64,000 nucleotides of DNA from Spirosoma telluris (GTDB lineage Bacteria; Bacteroidota; Bacteroidia; Cytophagales; Spirosomataceae): assembly GCA_003259005.1 (NCBI GenBank), contig QLII01000001.1:3984501-4048500 (forward strand). Reading direction: 5' to 3'. Position numbers and translations under genes: made by a program. Of the stretch, positions 56,673 through 64,000 are shown piece after piece. The notes beneath the pieces were generated by a model. It saw only the letters and a list, made by a program, of their open reading frames with translations, made no database searches and was not told the origin of the DNA. The stretch's first letter is position 1. Each line of letters begins with the position of its first letter.

Positions 56673-58034
56673 TCAATGCCCGTTCGCTTTCCCGTTTGAG
56701 CGATCAACACAGCTCGACAAGGCCCGATAGGTATGATAAGCCGATTTCCAGATATGCCCCTTCAGGGCTGTCTTACGCTCAGGGTCCTTGTCCAGGCCTT
56801 CTTCATACCACTCCCCGTACTGATGATCAATCAGATACGTCTGGCAGTATTGCCAAAGCAACTTATAATTAGCAAAATAGTGCATGGGATCGTTAGGGTA
56901 TTTATCAGCCATGAGCAGTAGGGTGTTCAACCCTTCGGCCTGCGTCCACCAGTTTTTGCTTTCATCAATAATCGACATACCGGGTTTGTCCTTGAAATAA
57001 TAACCCTGATCGTAGAAGCCACCCACGTGTTTATCCCAGCCGTTTGCCAGGGCGTGGTCGACCATCCGTTTGCCCACCTCTAGGGTTTTAGTGTCATTTT
57101 TCAGGCCCAGCGCGTGCGAGGCCTCCAGCATCAGGTAAGCCGTCTCCACATCATGCCCAAACGAAACATGATCCAGATTGCGGTGCTTGAGCACAACGGC
57201 TTCCGACGAGTCGCGAAAGGAGACGGGTTTCCAATCGGGTTGCAAAAACAGGGTCAGGTTGCCTTTGGGTGTCGTAATGACATCGCGCACCAAATGGAGC
57301 ATTTCAGCCAGGCGTTCACGAACCAGCGGGGCAGGCCACACGGCATAGAGTTCGGTTAAGGCTTCCAGTAAGTGAATCGAACTGTTCTGATCTTTATAGC
57401 CAGTACTCGCTGTCGACGGGACCGATGCATCGCGCTTAACGGGCGTACCATCCCGACCCAGATTCTGGAAATAGCCTTTGTGAACGGGGTCGTGGCTATG
57501 CTGTTCCAGCCAGTTGAACGACTTTTTCGCCAGATTCAGCGCAGCCGTGTCGTGCGACATGTGGTAATAGGCACTCAGCGCGTAAAGGCCAAACGCATTT
57601 CCATAAGCCTCTTTCGTAGAAGCTCCTTTGGGATTACCCTGCCGGTCGACCAGCGTATAAAATCCACCGTATTGTTTATCCCATAGTTTGTCCCGAAGAA
57701 ACAGGAAGCCATGTCGGGAATTTTCCTTATAGTAAGCCACTTCTGGATAGCGCTCGGCGGCTTTGGCCGTTGTCCAGGTATGGCGGGCCTGCGTAACAAT
57801 CATTTTATCCTGTGGCCCCGTGGGTTTGAAGTCGTAGGTGAACGTGCTCAGGAAACCACCAAACTCCTTGTCGAGCGCCTGTGGATACCATTTATTGAGC
57901 ATTTCGGTACGAATCGACTTCTCCATTTCGGCAGCAATCCGCATTCGATCATCGCGTGTTTTCTGAGATAAAACAGGGTGAGCGAAGCCTGCAATCAGGC
58001 AGATGGCACTAAAAACAAAGAGACTGTTTTTCAT
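56673..58034 (-). CDS. Exported AGE-family epimerase/isomerase
   Basis: A 453-residue alpha/alpha barrel enzyme of the N-acylglucosamine 2-epimerase superfamily with a signal peptide (FVFSAICLIAGFAHPVLSQ). Motifs: LDKEFGGFLSTFTYDF, HTWTTAKAAERYPEVAYYKE, the catalytic-site stretch DHVSFGHDVETAYLMLEASH, and WWTQAEGLNTLLLMADKYP near the end. It probably epimerises or isomerises a sugar (cellobiose/mannobiose type) in the periplasm. It is flanked on both sides by LytS-type kinases read on the opposite strand. Confidence 0.88.
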   Translation of the reverse strand: MKNSLFVFSAICLIAGFAHPVLSQKTRDDRMRIAAEMEKSIRTEMLNKWYPQALDKEFGGFLSTFTYDFKPTGPQDKMIVTQARHTWTTAKAAERYPEVAYYKENSRHGFLFLRDKLWDKQYGGFYTLVDRQGNPKGASTKEAYGNAFGLYALSAYYHMSHDTAALNLAKKSFNWLEQHSHDPVHKGYFQNLGRDGTPVKRDASVPSTASTGYKDQNSSIHLLEALTELYAVWPAPLVRERLAEMLHLVRDVITTPKGNLTLFLQPDWKPVSFRDSSEAVVLKHRNLDHVSFGHDVETAYLMLEASHALGLKNDTKTLEVGKRMVDHALANGWDKHVGGFYDQGYYFKDKPGMSIIDESKNWWTQAEGLNTLLLMADKYPNDPMHYFANYKLLWQYCQTYLIDHQYGEWYEEGLDKDPERKTALKGHIWKSAYHTYRALSSCVDRSNGKANGH

Positions 58035-58478
58035 ATAGATAGACTATAGGAATGTGTTGCTATTGGCTTATACTGATTCGGCTATTTTCCGTTACCACAA
58101 GGCATTTCCTATACATTCATACCCGTTCTTTTTATCAGGCCTATCCATAAAGTGCCTGTACCACCAATTACACTACAGTACACCATCGGTCAAATCAAGT
58201 CCACCGCTTTCCGCTCAAATTGCCCCGAATATCAAGTCGGCTGATTTGCTACGGATTAAATTTGCTGTTTTAATTCTACTTTGTCATTACTACAGGGCCG
58301 CCCGTGCGGTCAGGTATCGTCATCAAGTGCTCATTAATTGTAGATTATTGATTTTTAGGCATTTATTTAATGAAAAATGACTATCAATGACAATACTTGA
58401 CACTAAATGACTACCGCCTTACTTGCGTAATCCTCATCACTTAACCCCAATAAGGCGCATGATACGCGGAGTTCGCTT
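58035..58478. other. Divergent intergenic region
   Basis: About 440 bases with no gene. Short direct repeats AATGACTATCAATGACA and AAATGACTACC occur near 58377-58412, upstream of the small membrane peptide, and may be regulator sites. Confidence 0.4.
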
Positions 58479-58601
58479 ATGAAAAAAAAACCTATGAACT
58501 TGTTGACCCGTTGGCTGCATAGGTTTTCCGAGCGTACGATCGACTGGATTATTCTGGTTTTCATTGCGCTGATTATATTGCTTATGTTATACCTGTTTTA
58601 A
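58479..58601 (+). CDS. Small single-helix membrane peptide
   Basis: A 40-residue frame: basic start (MKKKPMNLLTRWLHRFSERT) and one helix (IDWIILVFIALIILLMLYLF). It ends 19 bases before the propeller kinase start, in the same direction, so it is probably cotranscribed. It resembles the peptide at 29307-29405 only in design. Confidence 0.55.
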   Translation: MKKKPMNLLTRWLHRFSERTIDWIILVFIALIILLMLYLF

Positions 58602-58620
58602 GTACCAGCCTCCTCTTCCA

Positions 58621-61600
58621 ATGCGTTGTTTCCTGTTCGGTCTGCTGGTTGTTCTACTGCCTTGGTCAGTATCGGCTCAAATGCCGAGCTTAAAGCTTGA
58701 ACACCTGACAACCCGAGAAGGGTTACCCTCCAATGATGTCTGGTGCCTGAACAAAGATCGGCAGGGCTTTTTGTGGATCGGTACGGGGCGTAATATCTGC
58801 CGATACGATGGCTACAATTTCCTACGACTGGATAGTCTCAAACTAGGCTATTGCTCCGGCGTTTCCACCGACTCCAAAGGCGATATATATACCTCGAACG
58901 ACACCCGGGGTCTTTGCAAAATCGACATAAAAACGCTGGCTGTAACAACCGTAGTCAAGAACGACTACGATGATGCCGATCCCAGCAACGACCTACACGA
59001 ACAGGGCATGGTCGATTCCTACGATCAGGTGTGGGTATGCGACTACACATCGGTGCAACGCTATGATCCAGCCACCAAAAAACTCCGTCGATATACCTTT
59101 TCAATGACTGCTTCGGGAGGAGACGTGTATCAGTATGCCAGCTTTTTTGAAGATGCCCAGCGAGTATTGTGGGTCGTGTCGGAGTTGGGACTCTATCGCT
59201 ATGACCGCAAGCACGACAAGCTCATTTGTCTATTGGGTAAGGAAGCGATTTTGCCCCAGAACCGCATACCAATTCGCTTGTGTAAAGCCTCTGCCGATGC
59301 AGCCGGAGACCTCTGGATTGGTGGTTATGAATATGGTCTGGTTTGGTTTTCACCGAAAACTCAGTCGTTCCGCATTCGAAAAGAGGGGTTTGATCATACC
59401 AATGTGGTATGCGCACGCGAGTCGCAGGATGAAAATGGACGAAAAATTCTGTTCGTCGGTACGGATGATGGCGTTAGTATTTACTATCCCGACCGGAACG
59501 AGCTGTATCATTTACCCGAATTCTATAATACCGGGATTCAGGTCAAGGATATGCAGGACGATAAGGCCAATGGTATCCTGTGGATCGGTACGGGAGAAGG
59601 CATCTTCAAATATCGGTATCGAAACGTGGGCATTCACACGGTTGATCTACCGTCCAGTATTGTCCGGCTACCAGTAAAGATTACCAGCATTTTGCCCATT
59701 CCCAACGGTGCCTACCTGTTGGGCTTGTCGCATTCAGGAGCGCTCGTCTGGACACCCACTACCAATCAATTCCGGCGACTAACCTACCCACAAACGCAGT
59801 TACCCAGCAATTTCGATGGATTCAGGGGCAGCCTTTTGCCTTCACGGATAAAGGAGTTTTTGTAGGCGATCTTCAGCAGGGGCATTTTTCGATGTATCAA
59901 CCAGCCGCCCGTCTGTATAAGAACACCGATTTCCGCGATGGGCTACTCGACCGAAAAGGTCGGCTCTGGATTGCCAATTTGAACGACGGTGTGAAAGTAA
60001 TTGACCCGGCTTCAGGTCAGGAAATCAACCTCTGGCCCGACAAGGAAAATCGAAAATTATTAAATCTGACCTATATCAAGGGCATTCTGGAAGGCATTGA
60101 TGGTCGGATATGGGTAGCGACCTGCTCCCGTGGACTCTTTTATTTCGATGAAAAGCGGGCCGAATTTATCAACATTGAAAGCCTTCCGGTCAATAAAGGA
60201 AAATACATTGGTGGAGACTGCATCAATGGCCTGCAACGAACGGCAGACGGTTCTATCCTGATTTCCAGTTGGGGGGCGTATCCAAACTCTCAAGCACAGG
60301 TCAGATCCTGACTACGTTCGAGTTTAAAACGGATGCGCTCATCGACACCTACTGCTCAAACATCGCCGAGTCGCCGAATAAGAACCTCTGGTTTAGCACA
60401 AATGAAGGCATCAATATTGCGAACCCAAAAAATCACACCATCCGCTATATAACCACCATCGAAGGGTTGCACAGCAATTCGCCGGTTGGTTTCTACTACA
60501 GCCCGGCCAATGAATTGTATCTGGGTCACACCAATACAATCAATATACTGGATGTCAACCTGTTAAACAGGCAGATCACAAAACCACACATCGCCCTCAG
60601 TTCACTTGAAGTGAAAGGCAAACCGGTTCAGCAGGATGTTTCGCAGGAAATCAGCCTGCAACCCGACGAGAACGCGATCACCCTGAGTTTCTCGTCATTA
60701 AATTATGAGCCAGCCTCCAAAAATCAGTACAAATATCAATTACTGGGCTTAGATACCAGTTGGGTCGATCTGGGCGATCGGCATATGTTATCGTTTACAA
60801 ATCTGGCTCCGGAAGCCTACCAGCTCAACATCAAAAGTGGAAATGGCAGTGGTATCTGGACCGATAAGCCGCTGGTCGTTCGTTTTACAGTGAAACCCCA
60901 TTTCATGGCTACCTGGTGGTTTCGTGCCTTAATTGGCCTGTTTATAGGTGGTCTTGTAGTAGGGATGATGCGCTGGCGCGTTAATGCCCTGGCCGAACGA
61001 AATCGTACCATCGCCGAACGAAATCGCATGGATTTGCAAATTGCCGAACTGAAACTCAGGGCATTGCAATCACAGATGAACCCCCATTTTCTGTTCAATT
61101 CGCTCAACTCAGTTCAAAATTACCTGCTCACCGACCGGGGTATCGAAGGGGCCAAATACCTGTCAAAGTTTTCCAGACTGGTTCGGCGCATTATGGAAAA
61201 CTCGAACCATCAGTACCTGCGCTTCGAGCAAATTATCGAGACCCTGCGTATGTACGTTGAAATGGAATCGTTTCGTTTCAATCACGAATTTCATTACGAG
61301 TTCGCTATTGACGACAACGAAACCCTATTGGATGCGCTGTTGCCGCCCATGCTCCTCCAGCCCTATGTCGAGAATGCCATCTGGCATGGACTCATGCCGA
61401 AAGAAGGCGAGAAAAAGCTGAGCATCTCAGCACACATCGACCGGAATCACATTTACTGCACCATTGAAGACAACGGTGTTGGCCGTAACCTGACACCTCA
61501 GCGGGAAGGGCACATCTCGCGGGGACAGGAGATGACAAAAGGTCTTTTCGAATCGCTCAGTCGGAAAGACAGCGAAGCCCGGCTGGCAATTATAGATCTC

Positions 61601-61666
61601 TTCGATGCCAGCAATAACCCGGTCGGAACCCGTGTCGAGATGACCATTCCAATCGAAAAAGGCTAG
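58621..61666 (+). CDS. Two-component-regulator-propeller histidine kinase (two apparent frameshifts)
   Basis: Three frames join into 1015 residues when a base is added in the CCC/TTT stretch near 59803-59813 (restoring FRWIQGQPFAFTDKG) and at G6 60271-60276 (restoring SSWGGVSKLSSTGQ). A signal peptide precedes a two-bladed periplasmic propeller (LTTREGLPSNDVWCLNKDRQ, repeated FLWIGTG-type strands). A Y_Y_Y domain (YKYQLLGLDTSWVDLGDRHM) follows, then one membrane helix (WFRALIGLFIGGLVVGMMRW), a coiled coil, and a LytS-type kinase: MNPHFLFNSLNSVQNYLL, VENAIWHG and DNGVGRNL. It lacks a receiver domain, so its regulator is elsewhere. Confidence 0.9.
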
Positions 61667-61762
61667 GGCCGTTCTGGCTGCTCATTAATTACTTAGTAGT
61701 CGGTAGAATGCGTTAGACTGGGCTTTCTTAGGTAGACACAAACCTATAATACGACTAGCCTA

Positions 61763-63298
61763 ATGAAACGTCTAAAACAAACCCTTCTAGCTTACCTGGC
61801 CAGCTTGTTTTTGCTATCCGGTGCTCCGGCTCTGGCGCAAAAGAACCTGGGCATCTTTGAAGGCAGTACCGACATTGGTGCGGTGCTGAAGCCTGGTTCG
61901 GCACAGTATAATCCGAAGACGCATCAGTACGAACTCTCCGGCTCAGGCTACAATATCTGGTTTGATCATGATGAGTTTCATTATTTATGGAAACGCATGA
62001 AAGGCGATTTCATCCTCTACACACGGGCAGGCCTCATCGGAAAGGGTGTTGACCCACACCGCAAGGTGGGCTGGATGGTTCGGACTAGCCTCGACGGCAA
62101 ATCGGCCCATATCAACGCAGCCGAACATGGGGATGGCCTGACCTCGCTACAATTCCGACGCACGACCGGGGCCAACACCGAGGAAGTTCGCTCGAAACTA
62201 ACCCATGCCGATGTCATCCAGTTAGAACGCAAAGGAAATACCTACACCATGCGGGTCGCTAAATTTGGAGAACCCTTTGTAACCGAACAGGTGACCGACC
62301 TGAATCTGGGGGATGAGGTCTATGTAGGCTTGTTTATCGGGTCGCATAATAAAGACGTCCTGGAGCAGGGCACCTTTCGCGATGTGCGCATCAGCGTTCC
62401 GGCCCATGATGGCCTCGTGCCCTACCGCGAATACCTGGCCAGTAACCTGGAAATTCTGGACGTAGCCACCGGAAACCGGCAGGTGATTTTCAATGTGCCC
62501 AAATCCATTCAGGCCCCCAACTGGATGCCCGATGGGAAAAATCTCCTGTACAATGGTGATGGTTTGATGTACACCTTCAACCTGGCAAAAGGCCAGCCTG
62601 CGGTTTTAAACACGGGCGATGTAAAAAATAACAACAACGACCACGTACTCTCTTTTGATGGCAAAATGCTGGGTCTGAGCAGTGGCGTTAAGGAACTGGG
62701 AGGCTCTATCATTTATACGGTACCGGCAACGGGTGGTTCGCCTAAACAGATTACCCCCAAAGGGCCCTCCTACCTGCATGGCTGGTCGCCGAATAAGAAG
62801 ACGCTGATCTTCACCGGTTCGCGGAATAACGAGTTTGACATTTATAGCGTCCCCTCCGACGGCGGTCCTGAAGTGCGGCTAACCGAGGCTAAAGGACTCG
62901 ATGATGGTCCTGAATACACGCCCGATGGGAAGTACATTTATTTCAACTCCAGCCGTACGGGTACGATGCAGGTTTATCGCATGAAACCGGACGGCAGTGA
63001 ACAGGTAGCCATCACCAATGGGGAATTTCACGACTGGTTCCCGCACATCTCTCCCGACGGCAAATGGATTGTGTTTCTTTCTTTTTTGAAAGAAGAAGTG
63101 AAACCCGATGATCACCCGTTTTACAAGCATGTCTACCTACGCCTGTTGCCTATCTCAGGGGTTGGGCAACCGAAGGTGATTGCCTACATCTACGGGGGTC
63201 AGGGTACGATTAACACACCTTCGTGGTCGCCGGATAGCAAACGGGTTGCCTTTATCAGTAATACCGCAGAAAGCAGCATCAGCCCTGTTGAGAAGTGA
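61763..63298 (+). CDS. Exported TolB-like propeller protein
   Basis: A 511-residue protein. The signal peptide (AYLASLFLLSGAPALA) is followed by a beta-sandwich part (residues about 30-215, laminin-like, GYNIWFDHDEFHYLWKRMKG) and then a WD40-like propeller with PD40/TolB repeats: WMPDGKNLLYNGDG, WSPNKKTLIFTGSR, YTPDGKYIYFNSSRTGTMQV and ISPDGKWIVFLSF. Its partner or substrate is unknown. Its last repeat WSPDSKRVAFISNT is close to the C-terminus. It is followed by a terminator. Confidence 0.85.
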   Translation: MKRLKQTLLAYLASLFLLSGAPALAQKNLGIFEGSTDIGAVLKPGSAQYNPKTHQYELSGSGYNIWFDHDEFHYLWKRMKGDFILYTRAGLIGKGVDPHRKVGWMVRTSLDGKSAHINAAEHGDGLTSLQFRRTTGANTEEVRSKLTHADVIQLERKGNTYTMRVAKFGEPFVTEQVTDLNLGDEVYVGLFIGSHNKDVLEQGTFRDVRISVPAHDGLVPYREYLASNLEILDVATGNRQVIFNVPKSIQAPNWMPDGKNLLYNGDGLMYTFNLAKGQPAVLNTGDVKNNNNDHVLSFDGKMLGLSSGVKELGGSIIYTVPATGGSPKQITPKGPSYLHGWSPNKKTLIFTGSRNNEFDIYSVPSDGGPEVRLTEAKGLDDGPEYTPDGKYIYFNSSRTGTMQVYRMKPDGSEQVAITNGEFHDWFPHISPDGKWIVFLSFLKEEVKPDDHPFYKHVYLRLLPISGVGQPKVIAYIYGGQGTINTPSWSPDSKRVAFISNTAESSISPVEK

Positions 63299-63436
63299 AG
63301 GACTCTCATTTTGTTACCATAAATTTAATTTTAAAAACAAAATATTAAGTTTTTATAAAATTTGGTATAATAATTGTTTATTTTATTTCATTCTGTAAAC
63401 TGTGGGCACAGTTATAGTAATGTAGATGTATACAGG

Positions 63437-63469
63437 AAACGCTGGCTCCTATAGGGCCAGCGTTTTTTT
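63437..63469 (+). terminator. Rho-independent terminator
   Basis: AAACGCTGGC and GCCAGCGTTT form the stem, followed by TTTT. It lies about 140 bases after the TolB-like gene and before the converging Gfo/Idh gene. Confidence 0.8.
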
Positions 63470-63498
63470 ATGGATGTGTAGGTCTATGCTTCTTAAAA

Positions 63499-64000
63499 TC
63501 AGACAACGGGCAATTTCCAGCCGTTGTGATAATGGGCAGCCAGCAGTGCATTTGCCTGTGTATCGTTTTTGAAACCTTTTGCGGCAGCATCCCAGTACAC
63601 TTTGCGGCCCGTTTTATAGGCAATGTTGCCCATGTGGGCATTAATGGCAGCAATACTTCCCGTTTCAATTCCGCACTTAAGCAGGCTGGCATCATTCGCT
63701 TTTATGGCGCTGACAAAGTTTTTTGTATGCTCGTTCAGGTAGTCGCCGTTACGGGCCTGATCGGGAATATCATCCACTTTATACACTTTAATCCCATTCT
63801 TGGTTTGGGTTTCAGGCAGCAACGACCAGCCATCCCGATTTAGCACCAGGGTCGCATTGTTGCCAATGAAAGCAATGCCTTCAGTACGGCCATAGTTGCC
63901 ACCGTCGATGCCCGTAGCATGTTCCCAGAGCATATTGAAGCCATCGTATTCATACACGGCCTGCAAGGTGTCGGGGGTTTCGGAGGCATCGTCGGGATAG
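63499..64000 (-). CDS. Gfo/Idh/MocA-like oxidoreductase (partial, C-terminal)
   Basis: The 3' part of a gene that continues past the right window edge. The visible 167 residues include YEYDGFNMLWEHATGIDGGN, GIAFIGNNATLVLNRDGWSL and the end SAIKANDASLLKCGIETGSI with AAHYHNGWKLPVV. This is the C-terminal domain of the secreted Gfo/Idh/MocA-type proteins common in Cytophagales. The NAD-binding part lies outside the window. Confidence 0.8.
   Translation of the reverse strand, partial: YPDDASETPDTLQAVYEYDGFNMLWEHATGIDGGNYGRTEGIAFIGNNATLVLNRDGWSLLPETQTKNGIKVYKVDDIPDQARNGDYLNEHTKNFVSAIKANDASLLKCGIETGSIAAINAHMGNIAYKTGRKVYWDAAAKGFKNDTQANALLAAHYHNGWKLPVV

Overview
The window looks like a chromosomal segment of a Bacteroidota bacterium of the order Cytophagales, most likely Spirosoma or a close relative. 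This is inferred from protein families: a SusC/SusD pair under a sigma/FecR control pair, an SdrD_B-type surface protein, LytS/LytTR signalling, a propeller histidine kinase, DUF1080 and CBM6-like secreted proteins, a Gfo/Idh/MocA enzyme set, and very abundant self-complementary intergenic repeats. No rRNA, tRNA, CRISPR array, prophage or intact insertion sequence was recognised.

The most important technical observation is that at least 20 reading-frame breaks in 13 genes are all of one kind. Each is repaired by adding one base, nearly always to a G/C run of 3-7 or an A/T run. After repair each protein reads through its family motifs and the total length is a whole number of codons. I therefore read them as base-calling contractions in the assembly rather than as decay, and I annotate dnaX, dnaA, mutB, the SdrD-type protein, two acetyltransferase/glycosyltransferase genes, an MFS gene, the PQQ dehydrogenase, fecR, an MBL hydrolase, pirin, a GT39 enzyme and the propeller kinase as single genes.

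Layout. 1-6.3 kb: a small secreted protein, an N-acetylglutamate-synthase-like acetyltransferase, a voltage-gated K+ channel, a broken four-helix-bundle gene framed by inverted repeats, dnaX and a TPR protein. 6.4-15.6 kb: a plus-strand housekeeping block (M16 peptidase-ispF, amidohydrolase, enolase-superfamily epimerase, acetyltransferase, serine hydrolase, isochorismatase-like hydrolase, aminopeptidase, DUF3108), closed by a strong bidirectional terminator. 15.7-22.4 kb: minus-strand SdrD-type surface protein, acetyltransferase and dnaA. 22.7-26.2 kb: mutA-mutB methylmalonyl-CoA mutase. 26.3-32.5 kb: ECF sigma factor, an Hpt-LytTR pair, a GT8 enzyme and secreted unknown/DUF1080/CBM proteins. 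32.5-45.8 kb: a minus-strand carbohydrate locus (sigma, FecR, SusC, SusD, PQQ dehydrogenase with a cytochrome c site, Gfo/Idh oxidoreductase, sugar-acid-type MFS carrier, acyl-CoA ligase). 46-53 kb: dinB, an arginyl-transferase-like protein, an MBL hydrolase, pirin and an MFS carrier. 52.8-64 kb: methyltransferase plus GT39, two LytS-family kinases flanking an AGE epimerase, a TolB-like propeller protein and a partial Gfo/Idh protein.

The best candidates for something less described are: (1) the four-helix-bundle gene between inverted GTGGAGT-type repeats; (2) a palindromic repeat family that has entered coding sequence in frame in mutA and supplies gene ends elsewhere; (3) a run of ten adenines at the gamma/tau position of dnaX; and (4) a ~22-bp-spaced direct repeat before a secreted protein close to an Hpt-LytTR pair.
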